58,370 bases of DNA from Paenibacillus sp. Root52 (GTDB lineage Bacteria; Bacillota; Bacilli; Paenibacillales; Paenibacillaceae). Both the position numbers and the translations under genes were made by a program. Numbering within the stretch: the stretch's first letter is position 1; every line of letters starts with the position of its first letter. The DNA lies in contig NZ_LMFO01000020.1 in assembly GCF_001426865.1 (NCBI RefSeq), positions 1 to 58,370 on the forward strand. The letters are read 5' to 3'. A model generated the notes under the pieces. That model was not told where the DNA came from. It ran no database searches and worked only from the letters and a program-made list of their open reading frames with translations. Shown here piece after piece: positions 17,392 through 25,775 of the stretch.

Positions 17392-18263
17392 TATTCCTTC
17401 ACCTCAGGTGGAATGATTACGATAAGCTCTTTCCAATCTAGAAAACTGGCATAAGGCTCAATGGTAGCCGTGCTTGTTAAACCGAATTCACTTTTCTCAA
17501 CACTTTCGACCTTACCAATTCGCATGTATTTCGGAAAGTTATTAATAATACCTGAAGAAATAATTTCGTCGCCTTCTTTGATATTCGAATCTTCAGCGAT
17601 CTTCGTCATTTTCAGCATACCTGTCTTCGGATCATAACTCTCGATCATACCAAACACTTTCTCCTTGCCAACGGCTGTAGCCGCAATAGCATTCGAATTG
17701 GGATCATTTGCATCCATCGAAGTCAACAAATTAACGGTTGAAGTGTATGAGCTAACATGACTGACTACACCAACAAGCCCCTGCTGAGAAGTTACCGCCA
17801 TCCCAGGCTGGATACCTGCATTTTCTCCAATGTCGATGTTAATCGTTCTACTGTTAGGATCAGAATTGGCACTAATAACTTGTGCAATACGTGACCCGTA
17901 GTTATACCGGTTCTTCTGTTCGTCTGTAAAATTAAGTGCTTCTTGTAATTGCTTGTTCACTTGCTCCATATCATTATACTTCAATCGATCTCGGGTGTAG
18001 TGACCCAATGCAATCCGGAGTTCTTCATTCTCTGAATATACCGCACGCATGTTCGCTACATCTTTGAAAAAGCCCGCTACATAAGAAGCGGGCTTGTAAA
18101 ATACGTATTGTACAAATCCGACTGAATCCTTCAGGAATTTCTCCGGCCAGGATAGAGCGGTTCGCGGTCCGAGCGTAAAGCCCATCAACGCGATAAATGT
18201 AACAAGGCCCACCAGCAAAACAAAAAGTCTTTTGTTGCCCAGCAGCTTAAACAGTTCCAACAC
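17391..18263 (-). CDS. mreC: Rod shape-determining protein MreC
   Basis: 290 residues. N-terminal membrane anchor (LFVLLVGLVTFIALMGFTLG), a coiled-coil segment (about 65-110) and the beta-barrel MreC core (SRTINIDIGENAGIQPGMAV, GLVGVVSHVSS). It scaffolds wall synthesis outside the membrane. The start is uncertain: GTG 18263 lies only 1-3 nt after AGAGGG, while a CTG four codons in has better spacing. The 187-nt gap to mreB contains two long inverted repeats. Confidence 0.93.
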   Translation of the reverse strand: MLELFKLLGNKRLFVLLVGLVTFIALMGFTLGPRTALSWPEKFLKDSVGFVQYVFYKPASYVAGFFKDVANMRAVYSENEELRIALGHYTRDRLKYNDMEQVNKQLQEALNFTDEQKNRYNYGSRIAQVISANSDPNSRTINIDIGENAGIQPGMAVTSQQGLVGVVSHVSSYTSTVNLLTSMDANDPNSNAIAATAVGKEKVFGMIESYDPKTGMLKMTKIAEDSNIKEGDEIISSGIINNFPKYMRIGKVESVEKSEFGLTSTATIEPYASFLDWKELIVIIPPEVKE

Positions 18264-18293
18264 CCTCTAACATCCATTATTCTCTTCCGAGCC

Positions 18294-18440
18294 ATGCCCG
18301 GTGGGGAGACTGTCAGATCATAGTCCCGTCGAGAATATTCACAAGCCTCCCCGGGCAGCGGGTAATAGCTCTTTCGGCTGTACCGACCCTCTTCATTGGC
18401 TATTGTCTCTTGAAGATATCGATCTACCTCAAGAGACAAT
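18294..18440. repeat. Two long inverted repeats between mreB and mreC
   Basis: First, the 12-bp perfect repeat ATTGTCTCTTGA/TCAAGAGACAAT (18402-18413 and 18429-18440), just past the mreB stop. Second, a GC-rich stem GCCCGG-GGAG/CTCCCCACCGGGC (about 18294-18357) with one bulge. Neither has a U-tract on the minus strand, so neither is a standard terminator. They may stabilise or process the mreB message relative to mreC-mreD. Confidence 0.6.
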
Positions 18441-18450
18441 TCGAATACAA

Positions 18451-19485
18451 TTATCGTTTAGAACGAACTGCTGAACTGCTTCTGCTTTTGAATAAATGGA
18501 TGTTCTCAAGAGCTTTTCCTGTCCCGATTGCCACGCAATCAAGCGGGTTCTCCGCCACAATAACCGGCATACCTGTCTCGCCTGCAAGCAACTTGTCCAA
18601 GTTACGCAGCAAAGCGCCTCCGCCCGTCAGAACGATTCCACGATCCATAATATCCGCTGCAAGCTCAGGTGGACACTTCTCTAGTGTTACTTTAACTGCG
18701 TCAACGATCGCATTTACCGTATCTGCCAGTGCTTCACTGATTTCGTCAGATGTAATCGTAATTGTTTTTGGCAGACCTGTAACCAGGTCACGACCGCGAA
18801 TTTCCATGGTCTCCACTTGCTCAAGCGGCATAGCTGATCCAATGTCCATTTTCAATTGTTCAGATGTCCGCTCACCAATCATCAGGTTATATTGACGTTT
18901 AATGTATTGAATAACGGATTCATCCATCTCGTCACCTGCCACACGTACTGAACGGCTTGTTACAATCCCGCCGAGAGAAATAACCGCTACTTCCGTCGTA
19001 CCGCCACCAATATCTACAACCATACTGCCCGTCGGTTCCCATACAGGAAGGTCAGCACCAATTGCAGCAGCAAAAGGCTCTTCAATGGTGTATGCTTCAC
19101 GAGCTCCAGCTTGTTTGGTCGCATCTTCTACAGCACGTTGTTCAACAGCTGTAATGCCGGAAGGTACACATACCATTACGTTGGGATGACGCTGAAACAT
19201 TGAACGTTGTTTTTGTGCCTGACGAATGAAATATTTAATCATCGTTGCCGTTGTATCAAAATCAGCGATAACGCCGTCTTTCATCGGACGAATGGCACGG
19301 ATGTTCCCCGGTGTACGACCAATCATTTTTTTAGCAGATTCACCCACGGCTTCAATGCTTTTAGTATCTGTGCGCAGAGCGACTACGGAAGGTTCCCGCA
19401 CCACAATTCCTTTTCCACGTACATAAACCAATGTATTCGCTGTCCCCAAATCAATCCCCAAATCTTTCGTAAAACCACCAAACAT
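18451..19485 (-). CDS. mreB: Rod shape-determining actin homologue MreB
   Basis: 344 residues, forming membrane-associated filaments that direct lateral wall synthesis. Phosphate-1 motif [18 protein letters not shown], phosphate-2 [18 protein letters not shown], adenosine motif [31 protein letters not shown] precedes the ATG. It heads mreB-mreC-mreD-minC-minD, which ends at the terminator near 15270. Its promoter should lie in 19486-19690, where I see no convincing consensus. Confidence 0.97.
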   Translation of the reverse strand: MFGGFTKDLGIDLGTANTLVYVRGKGIVVREPSVVALRTDTKSIEAVGESAKKMIGRTPGNIRAIRPMKDGVIADFDTTATMIKYFIRQAQKQRSMFQRHPNVMVCVPSGITAVEQRAVEDATKQAGAREAYTIEEPFAAAIGADLPVWEPTGSMVVDIGGGTTEVAVISLGGIVTSRSVRVAGDEMDESVIQYIKRQYNLMIGERTSEQLKMDIGSAMPLEQVETMEIRGRDLVTGLPKTITITSDEISEALADTVNAIVDAVKVTLEKCPPELAADIMDRGIVLTGGGALLRNLDKLLAGETGMPVIVAENPLDCVAIGTGKALENIHLFKSRSSSAVRSKR

Positions 19486-19690
19486 GACGTAATCTCCTTT
19501 TCTGCCTCATATAGCCGCTCCAGCTTGAGAGCTAGAGCGTTTCATTTGCATTCATACCGCAATAGCGGAGCTAATATTTGCATTCATTTTTTTGTTGTAT
19601 CCATCGTTTAGTTGCATCAGTAAAGTGAACCTATCTTCTACGGACAACGCCGTCATCATTCATAGGAAAACATCAACGCCAACCATTATA

Positions 19691-20380
19691 TTATACTAAG
19701 CCCTTCTCCTTCAAACTTACGTATGTTCCATCTCCGATAATAAGGTGATCTAGCACGTCTATACCTACGATGCTACCGGCTTCAATCAGTCTCTTGGTGA
19801 TTTGGATATCCTCCGGGCTTGGCGTTGGATCACCGCTAGGATGGTTGTGCGCACAGACAATAGAGGCGCTACTACATTTGATGGCAGCTCGAAATACTTC
19901 ACGTGGATGGACAATCGAAGCATTAAGGCTACCCATGGAGAGTGTTTCCTGGGCAATAATATGATTTTTGCTATTCAAAAAAAGGCATACAAAATGTTCC
20001 TTTTGCAAATAACGCATTTGTTCAACTAGAATATCCGCTGCATCACGTGGTGTCCGGATGGAAGGTGATTGTGTCAGCTTGCTCTTGGCAATGCGATGTC
20101 CCAGCTCAATACTCGCTTTTAATTGCACAGCCTTCGCTTTACCGATACCCTTCATGGCTGTCAGCTCTTCGAGGCTTTGATCCATCAACGAACGGATCCC
20201 ACCGGCTTCAGTTATAATCCGCTGTGCTAGATGCACTGCAGATTCATTCTTCGTACCTGTCCGAAGTAAAATAGCCAGTAACTCTGCATGGCTTAAAGCG
20301 CCCGCCCCATATTCCATCAAGCGTTCTCTCGGGCGTTCTTCTTGGGGGATGTCGCGCATCATATACTGAGCCGACTCCAT
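19691..20380 (-). CDS. radC: RadC family JAB-domain protein
   Basis: 229 residues. N-terminal helix-hairpin-helix (TAMKGIGKAKAVQLKA), C-terminal JAB/MPN-like metal-binding domain with the motif HNHPSGDPTPSPED. The historic DNA-repair assignment is not well supported and the function is unclear. Good ribosome-binding site (AGAGGG) before ATG. Conserved maf-radC-mreB order. Confidence 0.93.
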   Translation of the reverse strand: MESAQYMMRDIPQEERPRERLMEYGAGALSHAELLAILLRTGTKNESAVHLAQRIITEAGGIRSLMDQSLEELTAMKGIGKAKAVQLKASIELGHRIAKSKLTQSPSIRTPRDAADILVEQMRYLQKEHFVCLFLNSKNHIIAQETLSMGSLNASIVHPREVFRAAIKCSSASIVCAHNHPSGDPTPSPEDIQITKRLIEAGSIVGIDVLDHLIIGDGTYVSLKEKGLV

Positions 20381-20415
20381 AGGTTCCCTCTTTTCACATC
20401 GTCAATCCTCAAGAT

Positions 20416-21027
20416 TCATGCTCTTGGCAGTACATGGATTCCGAATCCATCTAACATGTCACTTAGCAAAGGTAAAGACAAGCCTACCACATTAAAGTAA
20501 CATCCTTCAATGCGGTCTACTAGTGAAGCGCCAATACCTTGAATAGCATATGAACCTGCTTTGTCCATCGGTTCTCCTGTCTGAACATATCCACGAATGG
20601 TCGCTTCAGACAATTCCTTCATGGTCACATCTGTCTGTCGGTAATTAACCACAGATTGCCCATTACCAGCATCAATACACGCTATCCCCGTAAATACACG
20701 ATGTGTGCGACCCTGAAGTTTGGTCAACATTCGTTCAGCATCCTGTTCATCTACGGGCTTCCCTAAAATCTCGCCATCCAGAACCACAATGGTATCACTA
20801 CCTACAATGACCGCATCCGATCCGCGACCGTCAAGATCCCGAAAGACTGCGAGCGCTTTACGCATAGCCAGTTCCTGAACCGTCTGTTCAGGCGTCCATT
20901 CTAAGGGTGTGTCTTCATCTGCATGACTTGGTATTACTTCGAAAGCTAAATGAAGTGAAGCGATCAGCTCTTTGCGCCGCGGCGAAGTGGAGGCAAGAAT
21001 TATAGGGCGCTGTTGTACATTTTCCAC
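20416..21027 (-). CDS. maf: Maf nucleotide pyrophosphatase
   Basis: 203 residues. It hydrolyses non-canonical or modified nucleoside triphosphates (dTTP/UTP type) and is linked to septum inhibition. Motifs: ILASTSPRRKELI at the N terminus, GSDTIVVLDGEILGKP, and a DKAGSYAIQG segment. GTG start 9 nt after AAGGAG. Confidence 0.95.
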   Translation of the reverse strand: MENVQQRPIILASTSPRRKELIASLHLAFEVIPSHADEDTPLEWTPEQTVQELAMRKALAVFRDLDGRGSDAVIVGSDTIVVLDGEILGKPVDEQDAERMLTKLQGRTHRVFTGIACIDAGNGQSVVNYRQTDVTMKELSEATIRGYVQTGEPMDKAGSYAIQGIGASLVDRIEGCYFNVVGLSLPLLSDMLDGFGIHVLPRA

Positions 21028-21118
21028 AATAAATGGCTCCTTATGCTACAGCGACATCTGCTCGTATCACAAAAATTGATGTCGTTTGTCTATTTTTTCG
21101 TCATAATCCGTCATTCTC

Positions 21119-21361
21119 CTACAGTCTGCGGTACAGCCACACGGCAAAAATAATGCCAAACAGACTTAGGAGGCTCATTTGAAATTGAAGTGAAATGTCA
21201 TAACTAAAAATATCTAGATCAGCCTGAGGCGACCAACGAATGGTCGTGGCTTTAGTCAGAAAAGCTACAGCCTTAACGGGCTGTAGTGCCTTGGCGATCC
21301 AAGCTCCGGCTAACCAGCCGAGCAATAGGAACAATATTAACATGCCGAAGTTTTTTTTCAT
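21119..21361 (-). CDS. Small membrane protein, DUF4321 type
   Basis: 80 residues with two hydrophobic segments, about 5-22 and 61-77 (QMSLLSLFGIIFAVWLYRRL). This small family is found in clostridia and bacilli near maf and spoIIB; its function is unknown. It is flanked by maf downstream and the spoIIB homologue upstream. Confidence 0.75.
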   Translation of the reverse strand: MKKNFGMLILFLLLGWLAGAWIAKALQPVKAVAFLTKATTIRWSPQADLDIFSYDISLQFQMSLLSLFGIIFAVWLYRRL

Positions 21362-21433
21362 CGGTTATCTTCCCTCGCCATTTTTTGACACCCACATTAT
21401 TATACGGGGTTTTGTACGTCAATACAAACACAA

Positions 21434-21470
21434 ATCCGGCAAGGGGAACTATTTCCAGTTCCTTGCCGGA
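21434..21470 (-). terminator. Possible terminator of the spoIIB homologue
   Basis: TCCGGCAAGG-AACT pairs with AGTT-CCCCTTGCCGGA in a stem about 35 nt past the stop. The U-tract is interrupted (ATTTGTGTTTG). Confidence 0.5.
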
Positions 21471-21504
21471 CAGGGATTCCAAGTCATTGTTATGCGAAGA
21501 AATA

Positions 21505-22725
21505 TTATTGTTTCATCATCTCAATCCACTGTTTCTGCTCCAAAACATATTCCATCAAGTTAGCCTGAACCGTCCACATGTGCACATCAGCCGGATTTTT
21601 ATTGTATTCGGTCACCGCTGTAATTGCACTGTTCATTGACTTCTCCATGCTAGAAACGATCGTACTCGCCTCAGGGTTAAGCCCTTGAGCCAAGCTGTTA
21701 ATACCGCTGAGCCACGATTCATGCTGGTTTTGCACTACACTCATCGTTTCAGCAGGAACCGCCTGAGGTGTGGTTTGTCCAAGTTGATTAATCGAGAGCG
21801 TGGATAACTGATCTACCAGCGCGGAGCTACTCGCAAAAAGATTCTCCACGTCCTTTTCTAATCTACCCCATGCAGATAAATTAATGGCAGGCACTGTGAT
21901 TTCTTTGACATACAATTCAACACCCTCAGCCTTCAATCTGGAGCTTAACAATTTGGCTTCTTCACGATCTGCAGAGATACCTGCATACACCCGATTCCCA
22001 TCCTCTGGATCAGTACCTGCAGCTATCCCTACCTGAGCCAACTCAAGCTTAGCTTGTTCCGCACGTTCAGGTGAACTGAAGACGCCATATTGCAGAGCAT
22101 AATAACTGCCTCCGGTCATCGCCACCCGATTCGCTTCTCCTGCCCCTGCAGCTATTTCTTGTTCTGCAACGGTAGACACCGTCTGATTACCTGGTATGTT
22201 TACAATGGAGTCCGTGCCATCTTTATTAAAAAAGGACAGGATCACTATTCCAAAGAGTGCCCCGGTGACTAGAGCACCCGTCACTGATCCAATCATTTTC
22301 CAACCTCTTGGAGGACGATTGCGCTTATATGAATACTGATCATGGGTTGCTAACCAGTCATGGTCTGTGTATTCTGGGTTATTCCTTGTAGATGCTTGGT
22401 CATCTTCATGCGGGTAATCAAATGGTTCTGAATACGCATAAGGAGACTCTGTAGCATTAGGCTTGTTATCTTGTCCCCTTTTGGGATTGGCACGAAAATC
22501 AGAATCGGGCTCGGATGGGCTCATACTAGTTAGAACCGTCTCACCCCAATCTACAGGGATATCTTCTGGTTCCCATGCTGATGTTTTTGCTAGATGCAAA
22601 GGCTCTTGATTCTGTGGGCTCTCCTCTTTTAACACAAAAGGCTCCCCTACCACTGACTGTCCTTTGTTTACAGGCTTGTCCGACTCCTTATCCCCGAAAC
22701 GAAACGTCATTCTAGCATTACTCAC
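21505..22725 (-). CDS. spoIIB: SpoIIB-like SPOR-domain protein
   Basis: 406 residues. SpoIIB takes part in septal wall remodelling and in localising the engulfment machinery. A variable acidic cytoplasmic part (about 1-165) is followed by one membrane segment (GSVTGALVTGALFGIVILSFF). The extracellular part has a SPOR-type peptidoglycan-binding domain (SYYALQYGVFSSPERAEQAKLELAQ...) and a helical tail. The early segment ARMTFRFGDK is the family-like N-terminal beta motif. GTG 22725 is chosen because AGGAGAGGG ends 6 nt upstream; ATG 22749 precedes that site. The spoIIB-maf-radC-mreB order matches B. subtilis. Confidence 0.8.
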   Translation of the reverse strand: MSNARMTFRFGDKESDKPVNKGQSVVGEPFVLKEESPQNQEPLHLAKTSAWEPEDIPVDWGETVLTSMSPSEPDSDFRANPKRGQDNKPNATESPYAYSEPFDYPHEDDQASTRNNPEYTDHDWLATHDQYSYKRNRPPRGWKMIGSVTGALVTGALFGIVILSFFNKDGTDSIVNIPGNQTVSTVAEQEIAAGAGEANRVAMTGGSYYALQYGVFSSPERAEQAKLELAQVGIAAGTDPEDGNRVYAGISADREEAKLLSSRLKAEGVELYVKEITVPAINLSAWGRLEKDVENLFASSSALVDQLSTLSINQLGQTTPQAVPAETMSVVQNQHESWLSGINSLAQGLNPEASTIVSSMEKSMNSAITAVTEYNKNPADVHMWTVQANLMEYVLEQKQWIEMMKQ

Positions 22726-22865
22726 CCCGAACCCTCTCCTTTGTTCCATAATAGAGGTTGCTCAAAAAGGATCATCTCATCTTTACGATCATGAAAACCG
22801 GTCTTTTTGAACAAGCATGTATTACAGCTATATGCATTGAACGGGCAGATTAGAACCTCTTAAAT

Positions 22866-22902
22866 GCAAAAACCGCCTGCTTCACGAAGAAGACAGACGG
22901 CT
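22866..22902 (-). terminator. Terminator of valS-folC-murC
   Basis: On the minus strand CCGTCTGTCTTC-TTCGTGAAGCAGGCGG with a T5 tail, about 40 nt after the murC stop. It isolates the operon from spoIIB. Confidence 0.8.
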
Positions 22903-22943
22903 TGCATGACACATATATTTTCGGTTCTCTGAGTACAAATGAG

Positions 22944-24326
22944 CTATTTTAAGGATTTGGCCAACGTGTCGCCAACCTTCCAAATATCCCCCGCACCCAT
23001 TGTAAGTACAAGATCTCCTGGTTGTAAACGGTGCTGCAGATCAGCTACAACATCTTCCTTCGTTGGAAGATATCGCGCAGAAGCATTGCTGTTCTGAACA
23101 ATCAATTCTACCAGTTTCGCAGAATGAACACCTTCGATTTCTTTTTCACCAGCAGGCGAATAAATGTCTGTAATCAGCACTTCATCCGCTTCGGCAAAAG
23201 CACGACTGAACGCATCCAGCAAGAAGAACGTCCGTGTGTAACGCTGCGGTTGGAATACGGCAATAATCCGTTTCCCTGTCGCTTTGGCTGCACTAATGGT
23301 CGCTTCAATCTCCGTTGGATGATGGGCATAATCGTCGATAATCAACATGTCACGTGCTTCACCCAGCACCTGGAATCTGCGTTTGGCTCCATGAAACTGA
23401 ATAATCGCAGCTGTAATTTGCTCGAATGGAATGCCTGCTTCCAGACAAGTAATAACTGTAGCCATAGCATTATAAACGTTATGTTTACCCGGCACAGACA
23501 GCTCGACGGTTCCCATCGCTGCACCTTGATGATTCATCGTGAATGAAATACGGCGATCACCAAGCACGATATCTGTTGCTGTATAATCTGCAGCCTGATC
23601 AATACCATACGTTGTAACACGTGACTTCAATGCCGGAAGAATGGCTTGCACATTCTCATCGTCAGCACATACAATCGCCGTGCCTTCTGGACGAATCTGG
23701 CTCAGAAACTGCACATACGCTTTTTTGAGTTCCTCAAAGTCGCTGTTGTAGTTCTCTAAATGGTCAGCTTCAATGTTGGTCACAATACCGAGCCAAGGAT
23801 GATATTGCAAAAATGAACCATCACTTTCATCGGCTTCAGCAACAACCCAGTCGCCTTGACCAGCCTTCGCATTGGTGCCCACATTCATGATCTCCCCACC
23901 GATAATATACGTTGGGTCTGTATCACATTTTTCCATAACAAGGGCAATCATGGACGAGGTTGTTGTTTTACCGTGCGCCCCAGCAACAGCCACTCCCTTA
24001 CGCTCGTTCAACAGACGCGCAAGCATCTGAGCTCTGTGCAAAATCGGGATATTGAGCTGCTCTGCCGCAACCCGTTCCACATTGTCTGCCGGAGCTGCCG
24101 TTGAGTACACAACCAAGTCTGCGCCGTTGACGTGCTCCGCCGTATGTCCGATATATATTTTCGCTCCTTTGGCTGCCAACTTCTCGGTCAACTCCTGTGA
24201 AGCGACATCCGATCCGGTAACGGTGTATCCCATCTCAAGCATAACTCTGGCGATGGCACTCATACCATATCCGCCAATTCCTATAAAATGAACGTGTTCC
24301 GATGTATTTAACAAAACTTTCACCAA
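22944..24326 (-). CDS. murC: UDP-N-acetylmuramate-L-alanine ligase
   Basis: 460 residues. It adds the first amino acid of the peptidoglycan stem. N-terminal Rossmann FIGIGGYGMSAIA, ATP loop AGAHGKTTTSSM, central NIEADHLENY, C-terminal DDYAHHPTEI and QPQRYTRT. It overlaps the folC stop by 7 nt. The start is uncertain (TTG 24326 or GTG 24323, directly behind AAAAAGG), consistent with coupling to folC. In B. subtilis murC lies elsewhere, so this neighbourhood differs. Confidence 0.95.
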   Translation of the reverse strand: MVKVLLNTSEHVHFIGIGGYGMSAIARVMLEMGYTVTGSDVASQELTEKLAAKGAKIYIGHTAEHVNGADLVVYSTAAPADNVERVAAEQLNIPILHRAQMLARLLNERKGVAVAGAHGKTTTSSMIALVMEKCDTDPTYIIGGEIMNVGTNAKAGQGDWVVAEADESDGSFLQYHPWLGIVTNIEADHLENYNSDFEELKKAYVQFLSQIRPEGTAIVCADDENVQAILPALKSRVTTYGIDQAADYTATDIVLGDRRISFTMNHQGAAMGTVELSVPGKHNVYNAMATVITCLEAGIPFEQITAAIIQFHGAKRRFQVLGEARDMLIIDDYAHHPTEIEATISAAKATGKRIIAVFQPQRYTRTFFLLDAFSRAFAEADEVLITDIYSPAGEKEIEGVHSAKLVELIVQNSNASARYLPTKEDVVADLQHRLQPGDLVLTMGAGDIWKVGDTLAKSLK

Positions 24327-25696
24327 CCTTTTTCAGAATCGGTTTGATGCAAAAGGGCTGCTCGCACATCTGCAATTAAATACAGTGTACCAGACACTAC
24401 CCCCAGATCCTCCGCTTCCGTCCGTGACTTCAATAGATCAAGTGCCTTCGCCCATTCAGGCTCGACGATGATTTCCAGCTCCGGCTTCGCAATGGCAGGA
24501 CGTACTCGTTCGACAATCTGCAGCAGATCGGCTGCATCCATTTTGCGTCGGAAGTCTGGTTCGGTCAGGATCAGCGTATCCACTAGTGGCAGTATATGCT
24601 GCAAATACGCTTCGTGATGCTTATTCGCCAGCATACCCATCATCAAATTTAACTTGTTGTGGGGATATACGTCGATAATGCTCTTGGCTAGTGATTCGGC
24701 ACCTTCAGGATTATGTGCACCGTCCAGAACAATTCGCGGTTCGTCGATGACTTTCTCGAACCGTCCTGCCCAGAAGGCATGCTCCATGCCAAGTAGAATA
24801 TCTTCTTCATCCAACATAAATGCCATGTACTGGCGTAGCAATTCAAGTACCATAAGCGCACCCGCTGCATTGTCACATTGATGTACACCTTGCATACGAA
24901 TACGAACGTCCAACTCACGGAAAGGTCCTGCAAAATGAAAAGATTGACCCTTCTCGTCGCTATCCAGCCTATGATAAGTAAACTGTCTACCAGCCAAGTA
25001 TACGGTTGATCGAAGTCGCTCTGCCGTCTCCTCAATCACCTTCACTGCTTCAGGTTGAGTTGCGAGAGTAACGACCGGTACACCCGGTTTAATGATCCCC
25101 GCCTTCTCGCTTGCAATCAATTCAATGGTATCGCCGAGTACATCTGTATGATCCATACCAATGTTAGTGATGATCGATACGACAGGTGTAACAATATTCG
25201 TTACGTCCATCCTTCCCCCCAGCCCGGTTTCCCATACTACAACATCGGGGTAACACTCTTCCGCGTAGTAAAGGAGGGCAAGTGCCGTCGACACCTCAAA
25301 CATCGTAGGTGAACCAAGCTCGGTAGCTGCCATATCATGTACCAAAGGTTGTAATCGATTAGACAATTTCAACAATGTCTCTTCAGGAATATCTTCCCCG
25401 TTATACTGGAAACGGTTCGTAAACTTCGTGATATACGGGGATGTAAATGTGCCAACATCATATCCCGCCTGAAGAAGAACTGACGTCAAAAAAGCGCAAG
25501 TCGAACCTTTGCCGTTCGTTCCCGCGACATGAATAAATTTAAGACGTTGATGTGGATTACCGAGCCGTGACATCAATTCTATGATTCGTTCCAGTCCGGG
25601 TCTGATTCCAAAAGGAATAAGACCATTAATCCAGTCCACAGCCTCGTTATACGTTTGTAAAGGCGTATTCACACCTGTCTCATTAAGTTCAGTCAT
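24320..25696 (-). CDS. folC: Folylpolyglutamate synthase / dihydrofolate synthase
   Basis: 458 residues, Mur-ligase fold. It adds glutamates to folates. ATP loop HVAGTNGKGSTCAFL, SPYITKFTNRFQYNGEDI, TNIGMDHTDVLG, GRFEKVIDEPRIVLDGAHNPEG. ATG 25696 is chosen because AAGGTG precedes it by 6 nt; the GTG at 25705 lies inside that site. Follows valS after about 80 nt with no terminator, so it probably shares the T-box-controlled transcript. Confidence 0.94.
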   Translation of the reverse strand: MTELNETGVNTPLQTYNEAVDWINGLIPFGIRPGLERIIELMSRLGNPHQRLKFIHVAGTNGKGSTCAFLTSVLLQAGYDVGTFTSPYITKFTNRFQYNGEDIPEETLLKLSNRLQPLVHDMAATELGSPTMFEVSTALALLYYAEECYPDVVVWETGLGGRMDVTNIVTPVVSIITNIGMDHTDVLGDTIELIASEKAGIIKPGVPVVTLATQPEAVKVIEETAERLRSTVYLAGRQFTYHRLDSDEKGQSFHFAGPFRELDVRIRMQGVHQCDNAAGALMVLELLRQYMAFMLDEEDILLGMEHAFWAGRFEKVIDEPRIVLDGAHNPEGAESLAKSIIDVYPHNKLNLMMGMLANKHHEAYLQHILPLVDTLILTEPDFRRKMDAADLLQIVERVRPAIAKPELEIIVEPEWAKALDLLKSRTEAEDLGVVSGTLYLIADVRAALLHQTDSEKGW

Positions 25697-25775
25697 CTGC
25701 TTCACCTTCGGTCATGAGTTTGATTGAAAAAAGCGGCCGGATGGCGTCATTCATGTCCACCCGACCCAGATATTC

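Noticed and set aside
18185..18439. An 84-residue minus-strand frame covering the mreB-mreC gap
   Set aside because: It starts at TTG without a ribosome-binding site and runs out of frame into mreC. Its sequence is explained by the two inverted repeats.
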